From Lentisphaeria bacterium (lineage in GTDB: Bacteria; Verrucomicrobiota; Lentisphaeria; Oligosphaerales; Oligosphaeraceae), in the NCBI GenBank assembly GCA_024405215.1, contig JAKSPB010000034.1:1-33062 (forward strand): a stretch of DNA of 33,062 nucleotides. The letters are read 5' to 3'. A program made the position numbers and the translations under genes. Every line of letters starts with the position of its first letter. The first letter of the stretch is position 1. Below, piece after piece: positions 14,086-22,563 of the stretch. The notes below the pieces were generated by a model. It was not told where the DNA came from. It saw only the letters and a program-made list of their open reading frames with translations, and ran no database searches.

Positions 14086-16755
14086 ATGTCAAACACCCTG
14101 CGCAAACTTTTCTGTGCAGCCACGCTGCTTCTAGCCGTCTGGTCCATGGCATTCACCATCGACAACTACCATCAGGAAGGAGACTTTCCGCTGCTGGTCC
14201 CCTCGGTACAGAAGCTTTCCCGGACAGGGGATGCCTTCGCGCTTCCGGAAAAGCTCGTCGTCTCCGCGCCGGAAGAGCTTACTCCCGTCCTGCGCCAGCT
14301 GAACGACACCACGACGGGGAAATTCGGCATCCAGGCCATCCGTTCCAACGACAACGCACAATGCGTCCTGACTTTGACAGCCGACGGCGTTCCCGCCAAC
14401 GACCAGGGATATACGCTCGACATTGACGCCAAGGGCATCCACATCGCCGCCCGCACCTGCCAGGGCCTCTACTATGGAGTCCAAACCCTCCGCAACCTCC
14501 TTGACAACAGCGCCGTCCCCAGGCTTCCCGGCTGTTCGATCCAGGACTGGCCCGGCCTGGAATGGCGCGGCTACCACTTGGATTGCAAGACCTTGGAAAA
14601 CAAGAACGTCCCCCTCTTCTGCAAATTCTTCGAGACCATGGGCTCCCTGAAGTTCAACGCCGTCCAGCTCTGCTTCGGCGCCAACCTGCCTTTCCAGGAC
14701 TCACCCTTCCAGCGCAAGGAGACCCTCACCCAGGAATCCCTGGACATGATCATGCGGGCCGCCGAGGAAAACTACGTCACCATCATTCCCCAGCTGCAGC
14801 TGATCACCCACGCCAGCTGGCTGGCCGACTACCCGAACTTCTACGAGGAGGTCGGCAACAAGAAGACGTACAAGCGCTTCTGGGACTCCAGCATCTGCGT
14901 CAAGAAGCCCAAGGCCATCGAGCTGAGCAAATACGGCCTGCGCGAGACCGTCCGCCTGATGCGCCCCCAATACCTGCACGTCTGTCTGGACGAGTTCAAT
15001 CTCTGCCAAGCCGACAAATGCGACTACTGCGAAAGCGGCCGCCACACGCCGGAAGAGCTGGCGGCGACCATGACCGAACTGCTGGACTACACCAAGGGCC
15101 TGGGCGTGATCCCCATCGTCTATCAGGACGAGATGCTGCTCCAGCGCGCCTCCTTCTCCCCCACCGCACCCGCGCTGCTGAAGGCCATGCCCCGCGATGT
15201 GATCCTTGACTTCTGGGACTACGACGTGGTTCCCCACAGGAGCCACTACGAATTCCTGAAGGAGCAGGGCTTCGAAACCATCGTGGGCGTCAGTTTCTGC
15301 AACAAGGTCCGCAACACCCGCTCCCTGCCCCTGATGACCAAGGAACTGGGCGGCAAAGGCATCATCCTCACCTACTGGGGGTGGGTCTGGAGCCACTTCA
15401 CCCATCAGGACCGGATCAACAACGACGCGGCGGCCGGCACTGCCCTCACCGCCGAATACGGCTGGAATCCCGATAACAAGACGGAACTGCAGGAGCTCCC
15501 CTGGGATCCCGCCTTCCTGCTGCGCCGCCGCATGTCCTTCGGACATCCCGAACGCACGGTGGAACGCAACTACGCCGCCATCCCCTTGCAGAGGCACTTC
15601 AACGGCGTGGTCGGAAAAGACCTGAACTTCTTCAGCCTGAACCGGTCCATCCTGGAAGGCTTCCAGCAGGACGCGGCCCGCGCCCCGGAACATTACCAGC
15701 TGCTTCCCGCCTCCCAGGACACCTTGGCCGCCATCCTGGTTTCCGGCGGCATGGACAAGTATTCCCGCGAGACCGTCACGGTGCCCCTGCAGGGCCAGAT
15801 GAAAGGCATCTCCCTTCTGCTGACCGCAGGCCTTCCCGGCGACGCCTCCATGTACAACTACGCAAACCACATGAACCGCCAGCCCATGTTCACCTTCAAG
15901 GTGAATTACACCGACGGCACCAGCGTGGAAGAAGAGACCACCTACCGCTGGCACTACAACTGCTGGAACAGCGAAGCCAGCGGCATCTACTCCCGATTCG
16001 TGCTGCGCGGCCCCGATGCCAACACGCGGCTCTGCTCCCTCTACGCCTACGACTGGGAGAACCCCCATCCCGAAAAGGCCCTGAAGTCCTTCCAGGTGAT
16101 CCCCGCCTGCAAGTCCGGCGCGGCCACCGCCATCTTCGCCGCAGTCGCCGTGGATCCCCTGCAGCCCGTCCCTCAGCAGACGCAGGGAGTCTTCCTGGAT
16201 GAATTTCTCCAGACCTCCACGCGGCACCTGGCCTTTGACGACGGCATCCCCGCCGGCTGCCAGGTCAAACTGGAAGGCGATGTAAACGGCAAGCTGAAAT
16301 ACACTGTCCGCCAGGACGCCAATGCCCCTTGCAAAAGCTACCTGGAACTGGTCGTCCCCCCGAAAAAAGCCCTGGACAACAACCGCACCCGCCTCTATCT
16401 GGACTTCCCCATTCCCAAGGGCACTCCCGTGAAATCCTTCTTCGCGCGCTATGCCGTTGACGATTCCGAGGTCATCGCCCATAGCGGTTTCTACTGCGGC
16501 ACGCCGAACTTCACCACCTACGAGACCTACTACGACTTCCATTCGGAGCTGGCGTCAGACTGGACGTATCTTCTCACCCCCACAAGCGACATGCTCAAGG
16601 AGGGCAATGCGGAGTTCAAACCAGAGGACGCCACGATCCTGCGCTTCTCCCTCTGGTTCCTCAACGACAAGCCCGTGACGGTGAAAATCGGCGACGTGTG
16701 GAGCAACGAAGCCCAACTCTACTGGTCCGCACCCGCCAATGTCTGGATCAAATAG
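14086..16755 (+). CDS. Secreted GH20-like beta-N-acetylhexosaminidase, divergent
   Basis: Predicted to cleave terminal N-acetylhexosamine residues from glycans outside the cytoplasm. The 889-residue protein begins with a signal peptide (residues 1-22, ending SMA). A GH20b-type alpha/beta domain follows (about 25-150, with TCQGLYYGVQTLRNLL). The TIM barrel begins at about residue 158 with GLEWRGYHLDCKT. The catalytic acid pair is likely Asp302-Glu303 in HVCLDEFN, where typical GH20 enzymes have GGDE. The barrel includes YWGWVWSHF near 430. The remaining ~400 residues are beta-rich and may bind carbohydrate. The ATG at 14086 has no SD. It precedes a 957-residue putative glycosidase on the same strand, 113 nt away. 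The exact substrate is uncertain because the active-site loop is non-canonical. Confidence 0.78.
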   Translation: MSNTLRKLFCAATLLLAVWSMAFTIDNYHQEGDFPLLVPSVQKLSRTGDAFALPEKLVVSAPEELTPVLRQLNDTTTGKFGIQAIRSNDNAQCVLTLTADGVPANDQGYTLDIDAKGIHIAARTCQGLYYGVQTLRNLLDNSAVPRLPGCSIQDWPGLEWRGYHLDCKTLENKNVPLFCKFFETMGSLKFNAVQLCFGANLPFQDSPFQRKETLTQESLDMIMRAAEENYVTIIPQLQLITHASWLADYPNFYEEVGNKKTYKRFWDSSICVKKPKAIELSKYGLRETVRLMRPQYLHVCLDEFNLCQADKCDYCESGRHTPEELAATMTELLDYTKGLGVIPIVYQDEMLLQRASFSPTAPALLKAMPRDVILDFWDYDVVPHRSHYEFLKEQGFETIVGVSFCNKVRNTRSLPLMTKELGGKGIILTYWGWVWSHFTHQDRINNDAAAGTALTAEYGWNPDNKTELQELPWDPAFLLRRRMSFGHPERTVERNYAAIPLQRHFNGVVGKDLNFFSLNRSILEGFQQDAARAPEHYQLLPASQDTLAAILVSGGMDKYSRETVTVPLQGQMKGISLLLTAGLPGDASMYNYANHMNRQPMFTFKVNYTDGTSVEEETTYRWHYNCWNSEASGIYSRFVLRGPDANTRLCSLYAYDWENPHPEKALKSFQVIPACKSGAATAIFAAVAVDPLQPVPQQTQGVFLDEFLQTSTRHLAFDDGIPAGCQVKLEGDVNGKLKYTVRQDANAPCKSYLELVVPPKKALDNNRTRLYLDFPIPKGTPVKSFFARYAVDDSEVIAHSGFYCGTPNFTTYETYYDFHSELASDWTYLLTPTSDMLKEGNAEFKPEDATILRFSLWFLNDKPVTVKIGDVWSNEAQLYWSAPANVWIK

Positions 16756-16868
16756 GATCCTTTACCAATAGCGTAAGAAATTGTTCTGAATCACGCCTGA
16801 ACCCTACGCAGTGATTATATTTTATATTTCCCTGCGTTTTGTTCAGTCGTGTTTTTTTTCCATTCCCC
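16756..16868 (+). other. Spacer with weak hairpin and AT-rich block
   Basis: AATCAC (16789-16794) and GTGATT (16811-16816) can pair around a 16-nt loop, directly followed by an AT-rich run (16813-16829). This could be a weak terminator for the upstream gene, a promoter -10 region for the downstream gene, or both. The final 25 nt before the ATG are T- and C-rich with no SD. Confidence 0.35.
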
Positions 16869-19742
16869 ATGAGAAATTTTCAACGCACAGAAATCGTCCG
16901 CCACGCCACTGGCGACCGCACTGGCTACCTTCCGCCCTGCGGCAGCGTAAGCATCCCCTTTGAAGTCCCGACCTCCAGCGGCCCCGTCTCCCATGACATC
17001 CGCCTCATCGGCGAAACGGACTACTTCTGGCGCTGGCGCACCGAATGGGGCGCCCCATACGCCATCGCCATGGTCATCGACGACGTACTGACCACCCGCG
17101 ACACCTACCACGAGAAATACGCGCTGGACTTCCCCTGCCACGGCGACAATCATCCCCGCAACGCCTACCTGAAGTTCTACCAGGGAGACCTGGAACCCGG
17201 CGCAGCCTGCCGCCTCGCCATCCCCGTCAAGGCGACGGATTTCCATTGCGAAGGCGAAGCGGGCCTCTGGCTGGAGCTCTACTTCGCAAAAGAGGGACGC
17301 CATCCGAACGATGTCTTCGACGCCCCAGACCAGGTCGTCGCCATCTCCTTCCCCGAAGGAAGCTACGACTGGACTGTCCTGCAAAAAGACTTCACCCTGC
17401 CGAAAAACACCGTCTGCGCCATCCTGCGCATCGGCATCCGAAAATGCACGGGGAAGCTGCTGGCCGGTTCTTCCATCCTGCAATTCAACGGAGGCCAGAA
17501 CATCATCCCGCCGCTGGCGATGACGCAGGCGCGGCTGGAGCAATTCAACTATGTCGGCGAAAACCTTTCCCGGCGTGACTGGCTGGAATGCGCCGTGGAA
17601 ATCGACGGGAAGGAAATCTTCAGGGGCGAAAAGTACTCCTGCATTGTCCGCCGCCCCGAATACACCTTCCCAGCAGGAGCGCTTGCCCCCGGAAAGCACA
17701 TCTTCACCCTGCGCCTTCTCAATGACTACGAGAATGCCATAGGCTTCGTCCTCCAAGGCCTGGAACTCCATGAGTTCGGTGCACATGACTTCGAACTCGT
17801 TGGCGCCCCGGAGACCGTGACGAAGGGAAAGGAATTCACCGTCCTGCTTCGCACGAACCAGGACAATGTCTCCGTCACCGCGGCAGGCCGCACCTGCCGC
17901 TATGCAGAGAAGGGTCTTCACGCCATGAAGCTTCCGGCGCTGTCACAGGCGGAACAGACCTTCGAACTGCGTTCGGCGGGACACGCCGATTCCTTCCGCG
18001 TCGCCAGTGCATCGGCCGCCAATCCCCCCGTCTATCTGGGAACCGGCGACTCCATCTACATCCCCCAGACCATGGAGGACATGGAGCGCTATCTGGAATG
18101 GTATATGGGAAACCACGTAGGCAACTGCATCTGCTTCCGCCATTCCTACCGCTGGGGTGGTGGACGAAGCCTGAACGAACCGATGTGGAAAAAGACCGTC
18201 GCCCTGCTGAACGAACTGGAATTCCACTACACCTTGATGGTGGACGGACGCGAGCTGCCCGGGATGACCGCCAATCCGCCGGAAGCAATGCTCCAGGGGC
18301 CATACTACATCGGACGGCGCTCCCATGAGAATGACGGCTCCTTCTGCTATTGGCACAATCAAATCTGGGGGCGAAACCATTTCCCGGAACCCTACGGCGA
18401 CATCCTCTCGCGCACCGTCAATCCCGGCGGCATCCAGCCGCACGTGCGCCCGAAGCGCAATGACTTCAAGACATGGTGGTTCTTCGATCCGGAAAAGGCG
18501 CAGAATGCCAAGGAGGCCGCGGAGTACTTTGTCGAGAACCTGAAGGACGCCAAGGGCGACTCCACCCGTCATTCCGGTCCCTCCACCCTCTTCCGCTACT
18601 TCTTCCAGGCCGGATACGACTGCCTGCTGGCAGAACAGATGTATGGGCCGGAAGAGGTGATTCTCTCGGCGCTCCGCGGTGCCTCGCGCGCCTACGGAAA
18701 ACAGGATTTCGGCACCCATCTGGCCGTCCAATGGGGTTCCACCCCTGCGGATACCCAAAGCCACGCCGAACGCTATTTCCTGTCACTGGCCACAAGCTAT
18801 CTCCAGGGCGCCACCGACATCAACACCGAAGAAGGCCTCTGGCGCATGGAAGAGCGATACGCCGACTACGACCGCTGCAGCCACACCTGCCTGATCCATC
18901 AGGATGCGCATCAGCGCTTCCGACGCTTCATGGAACGCCATCCGCGCCGCGGCCAGCTCGTGGCCCCCGTCGCCGCCCTCCAGGGACGCTACGATGGCTG
19001 GCGCTGCTTCGGACGGGAGGATGTCTGGGGATATCCCGGCAAGGAATGGGAGTTCAGCAAGGCGGAGGAATCCTTCGACCTGCTGAAGCTTTTCTTCCCC
19101 CGCAGCAAATTCAGCAGCGTCTATGCCCATGACTGCCCGGACGCCCCCCAGGGATGGTATACGGGCATGCCCTACGGAAGCCTGGACATCGCTCCGTGGG
19201 AGACCGATTTGTCCCAATACCGCGCGGTTCATCTGCTGGGATGGCATAGCTGGGAAGACGGCGACGGCCAGAAGCTTCTGGACTACGTCGCCAACGGCGG
19301 AGACCTGCTGCTGACGCGTCGCCACCTGAACCGCTCCCTGAAGCGAAACGCCCCCGTGGACTACCCGGACGATTCCGCGCTGGACACGCTGCTCGGCGCA
19401 GGCTGGCGCACGGCCGGCGGCGTCCGTGTCCGCCAGATCGGAAAGGGCCTGGTGCGTTTCTTCGCCACGGAATGCTGGCCTGCCGAGGAAGCCATCCGGG
19501 AGGAATACCTTGCCGCCATGCGCCAGCAGGCGGAAGCGGCCACTCAAAAGGAATGCCAACGCGGTTGGATCCTCTCCAACGAAGACGTGGAATTCGCCGC
19601 ATACGACCTGCCGGACGGCTCACGCCGCTTCTACCTGCTCAACATCCGCTGGTGGGACCGCAAGGCCGTCCAAGTCACCTACCGACATGGCGAAGAATCC
19701 ACGGAAATCACCGTCCACTTCGGTGAAATCCTGGAAATCTGA
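16869..19742 (+). CDS. Large putative glycoside hydrolase-like protein, family not recognised
   Basis: A 957-residue protein without signal peptide or membrane segments. I do not recognise a named family with confidence. Residues 1-390 look beta-rich, as several sandwich domains. From about 392 (GDSIYIPQTMEDMERYLEWYMGN) the sequence resembles a TIM barrel with many aromatic residues, through YLQGATDINTEEGLW near 650, where acidic residues could be catalytic. Around 777-830 a Rossmann/GATase-like segment (DLSQYRAVHLLGWHSW, then GQKLLDYVANGGDLLLTRR) resembles the trimerisation domain of GH42-type beta-galactosidases. A small beta domain ends the protein. The ATG at 16869 is preferred to an in-frame TTG at 16839. 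Following the GH20-like gene, it may act on oligosaccharides released by that enzyme; this is inference. Confidence 0.7.
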   Translation: MRNFQRTEIVRHATGDRTGYLPPCGSVSIPFEVPTSSGPVSHDIRLIGETDYFWRWRTEWGAPYAIAMVIDDVLTTRDTYHEKYALDFPCHGDNHPRNAYLKFYQGDLEPGAACRLAIPVKATDFHCEGEAGLWLELYFAKEGRHPNDVFDAPDQVVAISFPEGSYDWTVLQKDFTLPKNTVCAILRIGIRKCTGKLLAGSSILQFNGGQNIIPPLAMTQARLEQFNYVGENLSRRDWLECAVEIDGKEIFRGEKYSCIVRRPEYTFPAGALAPGKHIFTLRLLNDYENAIGFVLQGLELHEFGAHDFELVGAPETVTKGKEFTVLLRTNQDNVSVTAAGRTCRYAEKGLHAMKLPALSQAEQTFELRSAGHADSFRVASASAANPPVYLGTGDSIYIPQTMEDMERYLEWYMGNHVGNCICFRHSYRWGGGRSLNEPMWKKTVALLNELEFHYTLMVDGRELPGMTANPPEAMLQGPYYIGRRSHENDGSFCYWHNQIWGRNHFPEPYGDILSRTVNPGGIQPHVRPKRNDFKTWWFFDPEKAQNAKEAAEYFVENLKDAKGDSTRHSGPSTLFRYFFQAGYDCLLAEQMYGPEEVILSALRGASRAYGKQDFGTHLAVQWGSTPADTQSHAERYFLSLATSYLQGATDINTEEGLWRMEERYADYDRCSHTCLIHQDAHQRFRRFMERHPRRGQLVAPVAALQGRYDGWRCFGREDVWGYPGKEWEFSKAEESFDLLKLFFPRSKFSSVYAHDCPDAPQGWYTGMPYGSLDIAPWETDLSQYRAVHLLGWHSWEDGDGQKLLDYVANGGDLLLTRRHLNRSLKRNAPVDYPDDSALDTLLGAGWRTAGGVRVRQIGKGLVRFFATECWPAEEAIREEYLAAMRQQAEAATQKECQRGWILSNEDVEFAAYDLPDGSRRFYLLNIRWWDRKAVQVTYRHGEESTEITVHFGEILEI

Positions 19743-19795
19743 TCCGTCGCCACGTTTAGGAGGAAACATATTTCCCTCCTGCGTTGCACCCTATC

Positions 19796-19833
19796 CCCCC
19801 TTGCCGTTTCCATGCCGGCAAGGGGGATTTTTT
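19796..19833 (+). terminator. Rho-independent terminator
   Basis: An 11-bp perfect stem (CCCCCTTGCCG / CGGCAAGGGGG; arms 19796-19806 and 19816-19826) is followed by ATTTTTT. It lies 54 nt after the large glycosidase-like gene and faces the convergent DUF362 gene. The minus-strand side lacks a T run, so it is one-directional. Confidence 0.93.
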
Positions 19834-19866
19834 ATTGGAAATCAACTTAAATCACCTGTGCATTTC

Positions 19867-19920
19867 CCCGAGGCTTGCGCCACGGGGACAGGACGAGTTC
19901 ATATCGTAAATCCCTAATGG
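19867..19920 (+). repeat. Dispersed intergenic hairpin element, copy B
   Basis: The element starts with CCCGAGGCTTGCGCCACGGG, then GACAGGACGA, and ends in TCGTAAATCCCTAATGG. The hairpin has one A-A mismatch around a TTGC loop and can be extended by an outer C-G pair. 27 of the first 30 bases match copy C. GCATTTC precedes the hairpin in both B and C. It lies just beyond the terminator of the upstream plus-strand gene, between convergent genes. Confidence 0.85.
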
Positions 19921-19939
19921 CAAATATATAGTCCCGTTT

Positions 19940-21145
19940 TTATTTCCAAATGGAGACGATCTTCCCCAGCATGCGGCAGCCGAAGGAGCCGATGGCGGTC
20001 AAGTGGAAGACGCGTTCCAGCCAGGATTTCCGCAATTCAATGGCGTCCACGGGGCAGAACTCGTGGCAGCAATAGCATCGGATGCAGGTGCGGTGATTTA
20101 CGCCGCCGCCTTCCCTGCGAGGATCAATGGCGGCCTCGGGCCTGACGGGACATCCCCGATGGCACTTCAGGCATCGGACGCATTTCTTCTTGTCAATCCA
20201 AGGCGTGGGGGCCAGTTGTCCACGCAACCATCGCAGCGCCCAATTTGGCAGCGGCAGCAGACGCAGAATATTGGCAGGGGCCTTCACCAGTTCGTAATCA
20301 GGGACCTTCAGAGACTCCAGCGCCCCCCCCGCAATCTGGATCTCTTCCAGGGAAACAGCGCCATAGTTTTCCCGCTTCGCCGCGCGCAGCAGCGGATATT
20401 TCGCGGGATCGAATCCAATCAGCGAACAGCCCACTACATCCACGGCAGCGAGATCCGTCCCCACGACCAGCGCACCGATTTTCCGGGGCTTTCCGCCGTG
20501 AGGCCCGGGCCCTTCCATGCCGACGATGGCGTCCATCACCGCCAGCTTCATCCGCGCCGTGCGGTTGATGTCGATCATCAGGTCCGAGAGAAGATCGCGG
20601 TCCTGCAAGCGGAAGTGATACTGTGCCTTCTGCGTCCCCGGAATCAGGCCATATTGGTTCTTCAAGGCGCCACTGTAACCCATCTGGACATGAGTCTTCA
20701 GCTTGGGAAGCGTAATCGCCACATCCACTTCCTTCAAATGGCTGGTCAGCTCCAAATGCTTGCCAATGGCATTCTCCTGATTTTCATAGATCGAGGTCTC
20801 TTGAAAGACTGCGGTCTCCGCGCCCTCCTCGTCGCAAATTGCCTGGATTCCGCAGGCCCGCATATTCTCCGCCGTGCTTCCCACGCCGGGACCATCCCCC
20901 ACCAGAATGCGAGACGCACCGGCCTCGCGCACCAGGCGAATCACAGCACGGACGACTTCCGGATGAGTGGTGACCGCTTCCTCCGGACGGGCCGGGGCCA
21001 AGAGATTCACTTTCAGGAGAACCCGGTCGCCGGGATGGACAATCCCCTGCATGCCGCCAAAAGGCGCCATCGCCTGCCGGAGACCGTCCAGCACCGCCTC
21101 GGAAGCATAATCGGAAACAGGAATGAGGGAGACAAGAGAAGACAT
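19940..21145 (-). CDS. DUF362 domain protein with two [4Fe-4S] clusters
   Basis: A 401-residue cytosolic protein with an N-terminal DUF362 domain (about residues 5-275; RVLLKVNLLAP, THPEVVRAVIRLVREAG, LPKLKTHVQMGYSGALKNQYG) and a C-terminal ferredoxin domain. The cysteines form two C-x2-C-x2-C-x3-CP motifs at 322/325/328/332 and 354/357/360/364. DUF362 proteins are widespread but their reaction is not established; an electron-transfer role is inferred from the clusters. The ATG at 21145 is chosen over an in-frame TTG at 21196. No SD is visible. It lies 85 nt downstream of dxr, across a CTAG-rich inverted repeat, and is convergent with the glycosidase-like gene. Confidence 0.88.
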   Translation of the reverse strand: MSSLVSLIPVSDYASEAVLDGLRQAMAPFGGMQGIVHPGDRVLLKVNLLAPARPEEAVTTHPEVVRAVIRLVREAGASRILVGDGPGVGSTAENMRACGIQAICDEEGAETAVFQETSIYENQENAIGKHLELTSHLKEVDVAITLPKLKTHVQMGYSGALKNQYGLIPGTQKAQYHFRLQDRDLLSDLMIDINRTARMKLAVMDAIVGMEGPGPHGGKPRKIGALVVGTDLAAVDVVGCSLIGFDPAKYPLLRAAKRENYGAVSLEEIQIAGGALESLKVPDYELVKAPANILRLLPLPNWALRWLRGQLAPTPWIDKKKCVRCLKCHRGCPVRPEAAIDPRREGGGVNHRTCIRCYCCHEFCPVDAIELRKSWLERVFHLTAIGSFGCRMLGKIVSIWK

Positions 21146-21175
21146 GAGCAACAAGGGAAATTTGCCCCCTGGGAG

Positions 21176-21229
21176 ACTAGAAGACCTAAGGGACAAGGAG
21201 GCCTAGGAAACTAGGAGGTCTGGTCTAGA
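21176..21229. repeat. CTAG-rich imperfect inverted repeat
   Basis: The dxr/DUF362 spacer contains four CTAG tetramers within about 55 nt, plus AGACCT near the left end and AGGTCT near the right end. The outer parts (CTAGAAGACCT and AGGTCTGGTCTAG) can fold into a stem around a ~28-nt loop. This could be a processing or regulatory site between the two genes. Confidence 0.5.
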
Positions 21230-21230
21230 T

Positions 21231-22361
21231 TTAGCGCCAGGCTGCGACGACCTTCTCCGCCTGCTCCTTCGCCGCAGCGATTTCCTCAAAGGAACGAGGG
21301 GCGCTACGGGGTGCGGATTCCAGAGCCGCAGCCACCGTCTGGACGATTTCGTCAAAGGCGATCTCATGATTCAGGAAACGCGTCAGCGCCAGGTCATTTG
21401 CCGCATTGAAGACCGCGCCGGCCGCGCCGCCCATGCGCAAGACCTTCCGAGCCAATTCCAGGGCGGGAAAGCGCTTCGTGTCCGGCGGCAGGAAATCCCA
21501 ATGCATGGCCTGGGTGAAATCCAGAGGTTTCATGAAAGCCGGGCAACGTTCCGGGTGGGTAAGACAATACTGGATAGGCAACTTCATGTCCGTGGGACCG
21601 CACTGCGCCAGCACGGCACCGTCCCGATACTCCACCATGGAGTGCACCATGGACTGCGGATGGATCACCACGCCGATCTGCTCCTCGGTGGCCCCAAAGA
21701 GCCATGCGGCCTCCAGAATCTCCAGCGCCTTGTTCATCAGCGTCGCGCAATCCAGGGTGATTTTCGTCCCCATGTTCCACGTGGGATGCCGAAGCGCCTG
21801 TTCCGGCGTCACGAAATGCAAATCCACCTCGGGATGCGCGTGAAAAGGTCCGCCGCTGCATGTCAGCCAGATCTTTTTCATGGCGGCCTTTTTCTCGCCG
21901 TTCAGACACTGGAAAACCGCACAGTGCTCGCTGTCTACGGGAAGAATCTTTCCACCGCATTTCCGCGCCACGTCCGTGACCCATTCGCCTGCGGCAACCA
22001 TGACTTCCTTGGTAGCAAGGCAAACGCGCTTTCCGGCTTCCAAAGCGGCCAGGACGAACTTCAGTGCACCGATCCCCTGGATGGCGCAGACTACTGTCTT
22101 TACGCGGTCGCTTCCAATCAGTTCCAAGACGGCCTCCTCGTCGGGAAGCGTGGAATCCTGCGGACGTTCCGCACAGAAGAGCTTCGCGAAGGGAAAATCT
22201 TTTGTCAAATCAACGAGCTTCTCCAAGGAGCAACGGCAGGTCGCCGCCTCCAGACGGAAGCGCTCTGGCATTGAAGCAAGCACGGCAAGGGTATTGCGAC
22301 CAATGGATCCCGTTCCTCCAAGGACCACAACGCCTTCCCGATCATCAAAGGGCATATTCAT
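21231..22361 (-). CDS. dxr: 1-deoxy-D-xylulose 5-phosphate reductoisomerase Dxr
   Basis: Converts DXP to 2-C-methyl-D-erythritol 4-phosphate in the MEP isoprenoid pathway, with NADPH and a divalent metal. The 376-residue protein has GGTGSIG (residues 15-21) for NADPH, metal ligands Asp143, Glu145 (VDSEH) and Glu214, the lid HPTWNMG (192-198), and IHPQSMVHSMVEY (233-245). The usual A-N-K-E motif reads A-T-K-E (Thr117), a mild deviation. Length is slightly below the E. coli enzyme. The start is ATG at 22361 or 22355 (MNM); neither has an SD. Both overlap the end of a small upstream gene, so initiation may depend on coupling. Confidence 0.96.
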   Translation of the reverse strand: MNMPFDDREGVVVLGGTGSIGRNTLAVLASMPERFRLEAATCRCSLEKLVDLTKDFPFAKLFCAERPQDSTLPDEEAVLELIGSDRVKTVVCAIQGIGALKFVLAALEAGKRVCLATKEVMVAAGEWVTDVARKCGGKILPVDSEHCAVFQCLNGEKKAAMKKIWLTCSGGPFHAHPEVDLHFVTPEQALRHPTWNMGTKITLDCATLMNKALEILEAAWLFGATEEQIGVVIHPQSMVHSMVEYRDGAVLAQCGPTDMKLPIQYCLTHPERCPAFMKPLDFTQAMHWDFLPPDTKRFPALELARKVLRMGGAAGAVFNAANDLALTRFLNHEIAFDEIVQTVAAALESAPRSAPRSFEEIAAAKEQAEKVVAAWR

Positions 22362-22545
22362 AAAGCAGACTCAGAAAAATCCAGAATAGCATCAAACAAA
22401 GCAAAAACGAACACACCGCCGTGCCACTGTCCAGGCGGTGGCGACGACGGTGCAGAACGCGCCGCCCTCCCCCATTGTTCTCCAAGACCGCCTGCAACAT
22501 GCGCCGCCGGCGGGGAGAAAGCTTGAGATGGGAAGGGGACGCCAT
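22345..22545 (-). CDS. Small single-helix membrane protein overlapping dxr
   Basis: A 66-residue reading frame fills the pilT-dxr gap and overlaps the dxr start by 17 nt. Residues 1-40 are strongly basic (RRRR at 12-15, HRRRHR at 32-37). Residues 45-62 (CSFLLCLMLFWIFLSLLY) form one hydrophobic helix, giving a tail-anchored or positive-inside topology. The gap has no other candidate, and dxr lacks its own SD, which supports translational coupling. The frame's own SD is weak (GGA near the ATG). An overlapping alternative frame (22358-22555) has no such structure. Function is unknown. Confidence 0.55.
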   Translation of the reverse strand: MASPSHLKLSPRRRRMLQAVLENNGGGRRVLHRRRHRLDSGTAVCSFLLCLMLFWIFLSLLYEYAL

Positions 22546-22563
22546 GGAGATCCACGCAGAGAA

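Noticed and set aside
22358-22555. Second 65-codon frame in the pilT-dxr gap
   Set aside because: It overlaps the better 66-residue candidate in another frame and lacks a coherent hydrophobic helix.
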